Of a stretch of 64,000 nt of DNA, positions 1 to 10,581 are shown one piece after another (position 1 is the stretch's first letter; each line of letters starts with the position of its first letter). Under the pieces are notes generated by a model, which did not search any database, had not been told where the DNA came from, and worked only from the letters and a program-made list of their open reading frames with translations. The stretch is from Neopestalotiopsis rosae (lineage: Eukaryota; Ascomycota; Sordariomycetes; Amphisphaeriales; Sporocadaceae): NCBI GenBank assembly GCA_023078685.1, contig JALGAS010000002.1, forward strand, positions 7,254,001 to 7,318,000, in the 5' to 3' direction. The position numbers were made by a program, and so were the translations under genes.

Positions 1-1166
1 CTGGGCATGGTCAAGTCGTCCTCTCGTGGAGCACACCATTCGAGCCCAAACTCAGTTGAGGACTCTTGGAACATCGCTTTGGTGAGCATCGTGAAAACTT
101 GCTCCATAGTAGAATTATAATCAACACTTATTAGCTTCCTGCTTTGATCTGACAAAACACCAACGAGAGCGAACGCCAGATCTCGAGGATCTGTTGCCGA
201 ATAAACCGGCCGACTGGGTGCGCTGCCGGTCACCATGATGATGTCACTGATGTGAATCATTTGACTTGAACATCTTTGGCGGCGCACATCAAGTGGTTTG
301 ATATTGTACGCGTTTCCAGGGATCATCCACTTAAATTCTTCCTCCCGGTCAATATCATGGAAGAGGCCATGATGTTTGCAATATAAGATGGCGCAACAGG
401 TCCGGTCAAAATTATCGATTGAGATGCCATTTGCCCCGCACATTATGACAATGTTTCGAGCAAGAGCAACTTCTTGGACAACCCATATACGGTGCCAGTA
501 ATCTCTTTGCAGGATGTCTTGAAGGCCGTTTGTGATATCGGGGGTTATCAAGTGCATGTCTGTGATGACATCGACCAGGAAGCAGGCAACCTCGAACGCC
601 GCGGTAACCACGTCAGGTTTTGGTGTATGTGAACGAAGCGCGGTGTAATGATTTTGGACCGCATCAAACCGATCGTGTGGAGAGCCTCCCGATTTGATTG
701 TTTGCGGTGATAAGCTGGGCGCCTTTGAGCCCACTCTGGTGATCCAATCCATTGCTTGTTGGATGCTTTGAGAGCCCGGTCCTAGCCACGCATACACAAG
801 TTCTGCATTGCCGAAAATTTTGCCCATCATGCCGACTTGGTGTTGCTTCTCCTCTAAATCTGTTTGGCAAATGCAGATTTGATCCGCCCAAAGCCAAGAT
901 TGGACGCCCTGGGCACGAAGCTCCTTCAAGCCGTCATGCAGATTACGGCTGATGCGGAGCGGCGCACCGTTCACCTGGATAGCCACAGCATCTCCAACAT
1001 CACCCCAAACGTACGAAATTGCCGCGAAAGGAATATTCTGATTCAATGCGACATGTTGTATCTCGATCTCCAAGCTCGCTGCCGGATCAGATACATGGTC
1101 ACCATGCTTCAAGCGTACAAGCCTGATTTCAGACGTCGCGGATTCGAGGGGGTTGTGTACAAACAT
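1..1166 (-). CDS. HET-domain (heterokaryon incompatibility) protein, 3' part beyond the window
   Basis: This reading frame stays open from an ATG at 1166 to the window edge, giving 388 codons with no stop and no need for an intron. The HET domain is clear. Residues 51-56 read SYVWGD, residues 91-128 carry the usual W-ADQICI-Q block followed by a WLG end, and further on there is a W-IWVVQE segment. HET proteins act in the cytoplasm in allorecognition and can trigger cell death when incompatible fungal strains fuse. The domain is N-terminal, as usual, and the C-terminal part, often with repeats, is missing here. The start was chosen because it is the first in-frame ATG; the upstream frame soon closes. 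The family call is secure; specificity and partner cannot be read. Confidence 0.9.
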   Translation of the reverse strand, partial: MFVHNPLESATSEIRLVRLKHGDHVSDPAASLEIEIQHVALNQNIPFAAISYVWGDVGDAVAIQVNGAPLRISRNLHDGLKELRAQGVQSWLWADQICICQTDLEEKQHQVGMMGKIFGNAELVYAWLGPGSQSIQQAMDWITRVGSKAPSLSPQTIKSGGSPHDRFDAVQNHYTALRSHTPKPDVVTAAFEVACFLVDVITDMHLITPDITNGLQDILQRDYWHRIWVVQEVALARNIVIMCGANGISIDNFDRTCCAILYCKHHGLFHDIDREEEFKWMIPGNAYNIKPLDVRRQRCSSQMIHISDIIMVTGSAPSRPVYSATDPRDLAFALVGVLSDQSRKLISVDYNSTMEQVFTMLTKAMFQESSTEFGLEWCAPREDDLTMP

Positions 1167-1726
1167 CTTTGCAAGGACGAATTAGTTATAGATCATATTG
1201 TTGGTGAATTGCCGAGTGCAAAAGGGCCAAATGAGTACTAGATTATTGAAGAACAAAGCTGTATTGAGTCCTAAGAATAAAGTCCATAGAGCGCAGTTTT
1301 ATGTTGACGTGATTAGCTCTCGCAGTTCGAGGTGCAAAGGAAGAGAAGGGTTGTGAGGACGGACGCCTGCGTGTCTTGCGTGTTGGGAGGTGCAAACCAA
1401 GAAGGTTGGGACTGTTACCAGTCCACCGTTACTTTCAGGCATGATCAAGCCCTGAAGCTTGCTATGACCACGCTATACATGGCAACAAGACGCTACTTAT
1501 CTGCTAACAGAGCAGTTCCAGGCACCCTTGCTTAGCGCTTGTGTCAATTCAGAGGACACTAGGTTAGGTAATGATAGGTAGGTATCTATCTACATTGCAT
1601 GAACTTGTATTTCTGTCATACCGACTTCAAGTCACATAAATGGTCAGATTCCATGCTCAAAATGATCCGACAGGCGAAAGGCAGGATCTGGTCGCTCCCT
1701 TTAGCGTCAACCGTCCGCGTAGAAGA
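1167..1726. other. Intergenic, nothing recognised
   Basis: This 560-bp stretch lies upstream of the HET gene and downstream of the acyltransferase. I see no coding frame with a family signature, and no repeat. Confidence 0.6.
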
Positions 1727-3184
1727 TTACATCAATTCACAGCTCCATCCTTTTGACGATTCTTTGTGTTTCAGCGGAACATCTTCTCGGATCTTTGCAA
1801 ACTTGTTCCACAAGGGATCCTGCAGCAGCTTGTCAAGACAGTTCTGTTCGACCCCAACCAAGACTTCTAGGCCACCATCCGGAAGCACTGGAAATATGAC
1901 CTGTAAGCCATTAATGACGCCAATGCTGGGCGAGCGCACAGCCTGAATCTTGCCAAGCTTGCCCCAGTCAAGGTCGTACAAGGCAAATCCGACCCACGAT
2001 GATTGCACGCAGTTGAAGCCCGGGACATCCAAGAACGCCGTAGGGACCAAACGGTCGACGTCGGTGACGTGTCGATCAATGAGCGCCACGATGTCCTCAG
2101 TGTAGCCCGGCCCTGCACGTAGCACAGACTTTCGGATCTGTAGCGCAATGTCGGCCAAACTGTACTCGGACAGCATGGCGCGGATAGGCAACACGGCCGA
2201 CACATAGGCAAGGAAACAGCCTAGGGTTTGCGGGTGGAGGGGTGGATCGGTGCGCCGCCGGGTGTCAATGGCAATGTTGAAGACCGACTGTGGGTTGTCG
2301 CCCTCGGGCAGCGACTCGACCGGATTTTGAACCGCCATGACCGTACGCCAGAGCAGCGCCGACAGCGCGTCATTGGTGGAGATCCACGTCTGTTCCGAAG
2401 GCTGCGTTGCATTCTTAGGTGATGCCTCCTCCTTCAGTGCCTGCAGCGCCTCGCGCGAGAAGTAGAAGACCTGCCCGCAATGGTCCTTGGACAACATCTT
2501 GGGAGGCGCGCCCTGCGGCGTAAAGGGAAGCAGCATATACTCGGGATGGTCCTCAACATTGCCGGCATGGCCGCTGGAGGGGCTCATCAATCGCTCCCGG
2601 TCTGAGAAGATGGCGCTTGGCAGGTCCAGAGGCTTAGGAAATGCCAATTTCTGCGCACGACGGCATTCCTCGGCCCATACCTGCGCCCAGACAAAAAAGG
2701 TCGTGCCGTCGCCAAACATGTGAAGTATAGACCATCCCAGGATCAAGCCTCCCTGGATGAAGTTGGCCTGAATCTGAGAGACACGGAGTCGTTCCCCGGG
2801 AGAAGCCCAAACATGCCGTCGCATGACAACGTCGGTGTCAAATGCAGATACTGGGAACGATTTTGCTTTCAATTCAGAAAAAGGCGGCAAAAGGTCTGAC
2901 TTGCGCAAGTCCTTGGCCACGATCGCTTCCATGTCTCTATCATCGATGTGTTGAAGCTTCATAACTCCTGCCTGCTTGGCGGACGTGTCTGGCACTGCTT
3001 CGCAAGCCAGTACAGGAAGCCGTTTGCCAGCAGCTGCATATCCTATCTTGAGAATGTTCGTAATTTCTTCAACGTCATAATCATCGGGAAGCTCAAAGGG
3101 AAAGACATATTGTAGAAAGCCTTTTGGGCCAATGCGCTCCAATGGTGTCAAGGCGGGTATGTCGGGAAAAGCTATTGAGCCCAT
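1727..3184 (-). CDS. BAHD/trichothecene-acetyltransferase-type acyltransferase
   Basis: This is a single 485-residue exon starting at an ATG. It matches the PF02458 transferase family, whose members move an acyl group from acyl-CoA to an alcohol or amine, often on secondary metabolites. The catalytic HxxxD motif is HMFGD at residues 155-159. The structural DFGWG-like motif near the C-terminus is DLDWGK at residues 404-409. The length fits fungal members (about 450-500). There is no signal peptide or membrane segment, so a cytosolic enzyme is expected. The neighbours are a HET gene and a rhodopsin-fold membrane protein, so no biosynthetic partner is adjacent. The acyl donor and acceptor cannot be predicted. 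The family assignment is firm. Confidence 0.9.
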   Translation of the reverse strand: MGSIAFPDIPALTPLERIGPKGFLQYVFPFELPDDYDVEEITNILKIGYAAAGKRLPVLACEAVPDTSAKQAGVMKLQHIDDRDMEAIVAKDLRKSDLLPPFSELKAKSFPVSAFDTDVVMRRHVWASPGERLRVSQIQANFIQGGLILGWSILHMFGDGTTFFVWAQVWAEECRRAQKLAFPKPLDLPSAIFSDRERLMSPSSGHAGNVEDHPEYMLLPFTPQGAPPKMLSKDHCGQVFYFSREALQALKEEASPKNATQPSEQTWISTNDALSALLWRTVMAVQNPVESLPEGDNPQSVFNIAIDTRRRTDPPLHPQTLGCFLAYVSAVLPIRAMLSEYSLADIALQIRKSVLRAGPGYTEDIVALIDRHVTDVDRLVPTAFLDVPGFNCVQSSWVGFALYDLDWGKLGKIQAVRSPSIGVINGLQVIFPVLPDGGLEVLVGVEQNCLDKLLQDPLWNKFAKIREDVPLKHKESSKGWSCELM

Positions 3185-4714
3185 CGTGCGTCAAATAAAA
3201 ACAAATTACTATTGCGAGAAGGATTAGAAGCAGGAGAGATGCAATGAGGCAAGTTATCTTACTATATCTACTCCAGAGGACAGACTTCTGATAACAGGAT
3301 CATGTCTCCATTTGTCCGGCGCAAAGAACTACATTCGTTTTGTCGCTGCTGCCAAGTATCTGGGACTGCATCTTCGAAGACACTCAATCGGCAATAATTT
3401 GCCCATAACATCAATTTCCCCCAACGACTTAGCATACCGTCTTCTTCTTCGAGCCCGCATAGCTGCTCAACTTACCATTTTCCATGCTTGTACATGCCTG
3501 CAAATCACGCCACGCCGACATACGACTCCATGCAACATGCATTTCTAACCCTGCATAGGACCTCCACAAACGGTGATGCAGGCCCCTCTACCAGGGTCAA
3601 ACACTTCGTCAAAATGTATGCACCCCCACGGTGATCTGATTCCCTTCTGAGCAACATACAGTTGCATTCAGGAGTGTGGTGATTGGGATTGTGCATAAAA
3701 CCATAGTTTACCCCCTCGCGGTTGCAGCTTGATGGCACCGAACAGCGGATATTGAACCTAGATTTCCAAATATCCGCATACAGCCACTAGCGATTGGTGT
3801 CGGCAAGAGATGAGAACTGTATGAAGGCGGATCACAATTTACTGACAAGTTCAACGGCGACGCCAACCGGGACAAGGACCAGAGTGTCGGGTCGGATTTT
3901 GCTCCATGATTGGCCACGCAAATACCCTCGTAGTGTCATGCTGCGGCGCAGTTTGTGATCATCCTTGACTTTGCGGCACGGAAAAGGTCCCAGTTTTCGG
4001 AGTTCAATACAACCCAGCAAACAAAGACGATCAAGGATTTCAAGTGAAAGTCGAACCACACCTTGTTGATGGCCATTTCCTGAGTTGGAGAGATCTCGAG
4101 GCTTTGGCATATCATCGATTCAGAGGAATATAAGTCAGGGTGAATAGACATGAAAAAGGAATACGGATATAGCACTCAGCCTACGTTCGTCTTTGAAAAC
4201 AGAGTGGAGTCGACCGTTGGATCGACATACGTACTGATACTCCCCGCATGCATACGCTCCACACACAACGAACCGTTCGGGAAAGAAAACGAACGGTCCG
4301 GTGACGGGTCCGGAGTTGGAATTTCCGTCGAGCAGAAAGTTTTTACTTTATTTGCCATGAGGTGGACCTCGCTTCTACTCATCCATGTTGAAAAGGAGAT
4401 GGCAGACTCGAGCCGTATGCCCTTTAATCACGGGTGGATGTTTTGTTTGCCATACAATCTAACAGTCTGATCTGGGGTATCGTAGGGCCATGACGCCTTT
4501 CATCGTTGCCTTCGCGTAAGGGAAAGTTCATCGGGCCGAATCTGGCACAATTTTGGTCGAATCATGTACGGGGTATGCAGTCACCTTTTAGGATTCATTG
4601 AGGCATGCAGCAATGTTTGTCCTTCACCGAAGATTGGCCACACTCGTTTATATAGTGGATTGGTCCATTGCTACACTACAGCCAGTCAACGACAGCAAAA
4701 AAGTACAGCATGCG
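3185..4714. other. 1.5-kb divergent intergenic region
   Basis: The region separates the acyltransferase (minus strand) from the rhodopsin-fold gene (plus strand), so it holds both promoters. Short open frames occur on both strands, but none has a family signature or consistent splice structure. No repeat or transposon end was seen. Confidence 0.5.
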
Positions 4715-6049
4715 ATGACCGAAGAGATTCCCATTACAGCCATCTTCGGTCCCGTTCCGGACGGCCTTGACCTCGCGGAGGACCAAAGACTCGGGCACAA
4801 TGTCAGTGTCGCTGCTTTGCTGATAATCGCGACCATCGGAGTGGCACTTCGCATTGCAGCAAGAGTGGTCCAGAAGTCTGGTCTACAGGCTGACGACTAC
4901 CTTATCATCGTAGCTTTGGTCAGTTGTTTTGGACTTTGCTATTCTTCGCGTATACTTACAGAAACTGCAGTCATTTGGCTATGCCACTGGTGGATTGAGC
5001 ATTGCTGGTATTTTCTGCAATTATTTGTCCAACCTACTCAATGAACTGACCAGAGCACCAGGAGGCAATTATGGTGCCGGTCGACATGTCTGGGCCTTGA
5101 ATGTCACGGATTTGGTTACGATGTACCAGGTATGTTCTTGTAGCATTGAACCAATGACTGGATGCTAATTGACGACTGGCATTGCAGATACTCTATGCGT
5201 ACAGATATATTTACGCTGCGGCTGTCGCCACGACAAAACTATCCATCCTACTATTTTACGGTCGCATTTTCAAATACGATGGCCGTTGGTGGCAAATCAT
5301 CCTGGCCATCAGCTTCTTCCTCACCCTCAGTATTCCTTTGATCATATGGATAACAATGGCAAATGCCTGCAAACCTGTCTCCATCTTCTGGAACCAGTTC
5401 ATAGGCGCCAAAGGCAAATGTATTGATATCAATGCATTCTTCTTGGCACTTGGCATCATGAACATGCTTGTCGATGTCGTCGTCTTGGTTGTGCCCATCC
5501 CCCGAATACTCGCACTCAACATGACCGCGCGTAAGAAGTGGGGAGTCTCCGGCATCCTCCTCCTTGGTGGCTTGTAAGTTCTCACTGGTGTACCTATTGG
5601 AGCTTCCAGCTGTGATGGCTAACCCGTGCCCTTTTCGAAGCGTCTGTGTTGCAAGTATCGTGCGAATCAACGAACTAGCCAAATTTTCGAAAGCTATTGA
5701 CGTCACCTGGCATATGGGACCGGTATTCATTTGGTCGTCCGTAGAGCCGTCAATCGGAATCTTTTCTGCCTGTCTCCCAAATCTGCGCCCTCTATGGGTC
5801 ATCTTCCGCGACAAGGTCTCGAGTTATCACGCAAGCACGTCAAACAACGAGCAATCCCGCAACCTCAATCAGCCAAGTGCGGAGTACACGATAGGACAGA
5901 AAAGCTCCAGGAATCACAAATTTAGACGGGACGAAGATGAAATTAGCTTGACTACCGTGGCATTTGGAGACCAGGACACGCCCGACGTTGCTCACCGCGG
6001 TATACTCGTTCGCAGTGAGTTTGATCAGACGAGTGATCAGAGGAGGTGA
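4715..6049 (+). CDS. Rhodopsin-fold integral membrane protein (fungal PF20684 type)
   Basis: Five exons give 370 residues: 4715-4918, 4962-5007, 5062-5129, 5188-5573 and 5641-6049. The N-terminus is short and contains the P-x-G-x-DL pattern usual in this family. It is followed by about seven hydrophobic helices, the DDYL motif after the first, a YGAGRH-W motif, TKLSILLFYGRIF, and a hydrophilic tail of roughly 100 residues. Such proteins are common plasma-membrane proteins of unknown ligand in Pezizomycotina and resemble the core of PTH11-like receptors, but no CFEM domain is present. The first intron is only 43 nt as drawn; an alternative donor at 4910 gives a 52-nt intron in the same phase and a protein three residues shorter. 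The start at 4715 is preferred over an upstream in-frame ATG because it places the family N-terminus correctly. Confidence 0.85.
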
Positions 6050-6253
6050 GCTACAGTATATCGCATCTAGTACGTGCGTTCATAATTTCTGTTGCCTCGT
6101 TATTGGTGCTTAGATATTTCATGATCGAAAATATTTTAATTTCACAGTTGTGAAGCAACTGAACTCTTGCTTGTGCCATCCAGCGCTCTTATTGAACCAA
6201 TGAAGGTCGTGGTGCGCACTCAACATGGTAATATCTCACCAAGAAAGTATGGA

Positions 6254-6874
6254 CTAGACGAAAACCGCAGATAGCTGCACGGCCAATTTGTGCACTCCGT
6301 CGCAAAGCACGAGGCTGCCCCCGCCCAATCCTTCGAAGCAAAAGTTGAGGCCATTGCAATGGAATCCTGGGACTGTCGCGTCGCCCTCGAGGACACAGGG
6401 CATGATCTGCAGACCAAGTTCGTTTGCTTGTTTACGACTATAGAACTTGACCGGGTAGAGCTGTGAAGGATCCAAGAAGTTGACAGTAGCAACAAAGCCA
6501 GTGTTCATGTCAATCAACGCTTCCGTGTCGTCTAGAGCCAAATAGTTCCATTCATCGAAGAAAACGGCGGAGAGGACGTCAATGAATGGAATATCATTCG
6601 ATGTTGAGAACAGCTCATCTCTCAAGGTGACTAGATGGAAAGGCGCGGAAGTCTTGGACGGAATGCTGGGTCTTGTTGTGGATGTAGTGGGTATTGTACT
6701 CTGTGTCAGGCTCGGCGCTGCAGAAGTAAGCGGTATGTTGGGTACCGCAAACAAAGGCACTTCAACTACATTGGATCCGCGTAATATTCTGATTTGTGTA
6801 TCCTCCTCATTGCACAAATCATAGTATGGATCAGGTGGATATAGACAGATTCCCGTCGACCCACCGCATGCGCA
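6254..6874 (-). pseudogene. Hypothetical frame, possibly a degraded secreted-protein gene
   Basis: An open frame runs for about 206 codons to a stop at 6254. It is Cys-containing at its start, then Ser/Thr/Pro-rich for about 40 residues, then without a recognised domain. The frame is interrupted upstream by a TGA at 6875-6877, yet the codons before that stop back to a possible 3' splice site near 6923 are also protein-like. This could be a gene inactivated by one nonsense change, a gene with an intron I did not find, or chance. I do not recognise a family and assign no function. The first in-frame ATG I can see inside the frame is weakly placed. Confidence 0.25.
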
Positions 6875-6877
6875 TCA

Positions 6878-7306
6878 TGATGGCCCAAAACTCATAAACT
6901 CCCAGAAATTCCCCCCAGCACACTGTAAACAAGAACGACGTGTCAATCGGTGAATACTTATTTATTTCACGATGTTAATCGTACGATGTGCGGCCCATAG
7001 AGGCATTGAACTTTACGAATCGGGTTGCGTGTAGCATCCCGCTTTAGCAACACGCGATAACGCCACATGTTTCGTCTCATGATAGGTCGCGGCAACCAGC
7101 AGCGCCACGCGGTCTTCCAAAGTTGCCGTGTGGGAACATAGGACGACTTTAATTACGAATAATAATTCATTATTCTGATAATTGCACACCAAAGGCTATT
7201 CAGAACTTCGGCAGGCATACTAAATATCCCGCCTGCTGCAGGTTGCCCTCAGACACTTCGTCGCCCTCTTATTGACGGACGGAGTGATGACAAGATCTAG
7301 ACCATT
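6878..7306. other. Intergenic, no gene recognised
   Basis: This 430-bp stretch lies between the doubtful frame at 6.3-6.9 kb and the 3' end of the GMC oxidoreductase. It contains AT-rich stretches around 6955-6970 and 7150-7180. No supported feature was seen. Confidence 0.5.
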
Positions 7307-9526
7307 CTACATAAGTCCCAAGTCTTGGAGAATGATGTCGGCAGCTTTCTCGCCTATCGTCAATGCTGTGTTATTGGTGTTTGCCGAAACATTACTGGGG
7401 GCAATGCTTAAGTCCGCAATTTTCAACCCCTTCACGCCGTACACATTGAGTCTTTCGTCGACCACACCAAGTTGGTCCTCGCGAGGTGCCATTTTGCAAG
7501 TTCCAAGACCATGCCACTAGCAAAATTCATAGTCAGTATGCGTTCGTACCTATATTTACCGTAGATATGAAAGCTTTGTGTTTCAAGCTGCTGTGCTGGG
7601 GATGATAATTTAGAATCAACTTACGCAAGTGGTGATCTTCTTTCGAACGTAATCAGCAATAGCTGAGTCATCCCCCTCGGTATAGTCAATTAGACTTGCA
7701 TCGTCGTCTTGGATACCTGGCGCTACAGCAGCCTTCGATCCCACTGCATAGGCTGGCTGATGACCTGCGACTTCACCTTCGTACATCTTCATGCGTCGCG
7801 CCACTTCGCGCTGCTTCTTGAACAGCCATATGTGTGTTTTCAAGTCAATTTCACCAACGTCTGCAAGAAAACCCGTTTCAAAATCAAGAGCATCGTCCAT
7901 ATTTGGCCCAGTAATATGCTTGTGCGGGTTGTCAGCAGGTCCAGACTATAGTCTGATTGCCATTGCACTGCTCGGTACTTACAATATGACCTCTGGAATA
8001 CGGGTACGAGTTATAGCATCCAAGGGAGAAATAAGCGCTGTCTGGAAATGTCGCCGGGTTGTCAAGAAGTCTTGGCAAATTAGCTACAAGTAAAAATAAG
8101 GGCAATCTTCAAGCAACATTGACTCACCCTGTTGACAAAATCACAGTTCCCATAGGCTTTGTCGGAACATCTTTGAAGTCCTTATCCCATGTATTTCGGA
8201 AGTCTTGTCCAAGGGAATCAACTTCTGTCTCAGTGGGCCTGATCTTAGACGAGGCATCGAAGCCGTTCCAACCAAGAATCGGGTTTTGACTCATCAATAA
8301 CGACCCAATACCCGTTGCAGGGTCACGGAATGCAATATCACTCGTATCCTCGATTGACATGCTGGACTTGTAATGATAAGAGATGACCTGATGGTCCTGG
8401 TAACCGTTTCCTACACCAGCTAGGTCCGACACAATGGGAATTCCTGCATTCTCCAAGACTTTTGCATCACCGACGCCAGACCTTTCAAGGATGGGAGGAT
8501 TGCCCAGTGTGCCGCACGTGAGAACAACGAGTCGCCTTGCAGCGACCCGGCGTGTGGGCTGTGGTGCTGCCTCCTTTGAGAATGGAGGATTGGCTCGATA
8601 TTCAACTCCAACAGCTCGATTCGTCGCGGCATTGAAAAGAATCTTGATGACCTGTGACTCGAGAAGAACTTTGAGATTATCGTGGTGACCATCCTCCATT
8701 CTCGGATGGAGGTATGTATTCGCCACATCTTGTCGTATGCCCTTAGCGCTTGCATACTTTAGACAATGCGCTACGCCGTTGCTGGACTCCAGATTATGCA
8801 AGTCCTTTATCTCTGGATAGCCAATGCGGTTCATAGATGAGATGAAGTCTTGCTCGGCTCCTTCCTGACGATAGGGACCACTGGAAATCTGAATTGGTCC
8901 GTCTTGCCCATGGTGCTCCTTGAGCCCTTCACCGTGGTACGTCTCCACCTATGGCGAGAGGCGCATCAGTCTCATTTCTTGATGGCGTGCGAAGTGCAAA
9001 GAGAAAGATATCGCATACCTTGTTCATGTATGGGGCCAGTTCTTCAGAGGACCAGCCTTTTGTGTTCCACGCGTCGTAGTCAATAGCTTGCGCCCGCGTG
9101 TACATGGACAGATTGATGGAGCTACCTCCACCAAGAATTCCGCCGGTCGCAACGTAGACTCCACGATTACCGAGTTGAGCTTCATTCTTTCCAACATAGT
9201 AAATGGTTGTCCCAGTTCCTGGTGCCAAGTGCGCGCGCCAGAGCAGCGGATGAGTTACCAGCGGATTGTTCTGATTGTTAGGCCCGTGTTCTATGACCAA
9301 GATCGACAAGTTTGGGTCTGCATCTGCTAGTCTTGATGCAACAATGCATCCAGATGTTCCGCCTAGAAAGAAGCCACATCAATTAATCAATACTTGACCA
9401 TGGAAAAGACTTCATGCATGGCGACGGATGACACCATAGTGTTCTCGATTGGGTACCTCACATACCTCCAGCAATGATGATATCCACCTCCTGAATCTCC
9501 TCGGGCAAAATCGTGTAGAGTCCCAT
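7307..9526 (-). CDS. GMC oxidoreductase, alcohol-oxidase-like
   Basis: Six exons (9526-9466, 9362-9019, 8948-8128, 8070-7983, 7918-7625, 7516-7307) encode 605 residues. The FAD-binding GxGxxG motif (IAGGGTSG) is at the N-terminus and is split by intron 1. GMC signature 1 (GGILGGGSSINLSMYTRA) and signature 2 (CGTLGNPPILERSGVGD) follow. The C-terminal catalytic region has WHGLGTCKM (His 538) and ANTNNTALTIGEK (Asn 582), arranged as in fungal alcohol/methanol oxidases, which oxidise primary alcohols to aldehydes and release hydrogen peroxide. The last residues (DLGLM) are not a PTS1 peroxisome signal, and no signal peptide is evident, unlike classical peroxisomal alcohol oxidase. The acceptor of intron 3 was chosen at 8071-8072 because the earlier AG brings in an immediate stop. 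The substrate is unknown. Confidence 0.9.
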
Positions 9527-10581
9527 TGTCGGTGCTTTCCCTTCGATAAATTGACTTTTGAAGCCGAAGAATCAGCGGGTGGGTTTTACTCTTAGAGCTC
9601 TGATAGGAAGGCTGATCTGGCTCGAGGAAGATGGGATGGTATTTCTATTATATGTTTGATGGGATCAATGGTACATCGATCGGGGCTGCAAGTCTAGGTG
9701 CTTTGCATGTAACCAACTTCATGCATGCATGCCACAGGTGGCTAGAGGTTGTACGTTACATGGGACAATACAATCGCTAGCTACTCGCTATTGGACCAGG
9801 TGAGCCTTAGGCGAAGTTCTCCACTATGTTTTATGCCACTTCTTCGTTGGCAATATGCGCCTATTCTAGACATGTTGTTATACGAGCCTGCTCATTTCTT
9901 TGCACCCAGGCACGCAGCTAGCATAACTCGCGTACCAACACAACGTGATTTCGAAGTCATCAATGCGACAGTCAAGCTCATGCGGAAACTTGAATTTTCA
10001 CGGTTTTATCGGTGTGGTGCTGGGGCGCATTGAAACCGTTATATTGAGAAGCTATGCGAATTTTGGCACAGAATTCCTATGAAAATAGTGTCAAGCACGT
10101 TTACACAGAAGATATCTAATGACAGTGCTTGCTAAGACATTAGTCGGCCTGTCAGGTTTTGAGGTTGCGCGTAATAACATAACAGACGGAAAGCCAAGGG
10201 TGTACACGAAAGCATGGAGCCGCGACTGCTTTTGTCGTCAACAGAAATCATTTCTCAATTGCTTCAATACAAGGTAGACTTAAGGGGAGTGGCAGGGTTG
10301 TAGTATTCAAGTCAACGCTGATGATCCGCAATATCGAGCCATAGCGCTTGGCTTCCCGTCGCGTTCGGAGGCCCGTCGGCGACGCTTCCGATCAAAACTC
10401 GGCCGAAACTAAGCCTCATGATCTCCATATTACACTGGTCATATCGGATAACGGAACCCACCGCGAATCGATGTTTCAACGGATGATGCGGATGCAAGTC
10501 GTCTGAAGCAGCAGAATGTGATTCTTTTTTCACGATCTGTTTGTCCTTCTGCAACGACAGCTTCGTTTCCAAACAAGCAGC
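9527..10581. promoter_or_regulatory. Divergent promoter region, GMC oxidoreductase / amidase
   Basis: This 1.05-kb region separates two divergently transcribed hydrolytic/oxidative genes and must carry both promoters. Short open frames inside it lack family signatures. I could not identify a specific operator. Confidence 0.45.

Noticed and set aside
4598..4714. An N-terminal extension of the rhodopsin-fold protein from an upstream ATG.
   Set aside because: The extra residues are unlike family N-termini and add no signal. The start at 4715 fits the family pattern.
5251..5814. A 187-codon antisense frame in the rhodopsin-fold gene.
   Set aside because: It spans an intron and two exons of a well-supported sense gene and has no domain.
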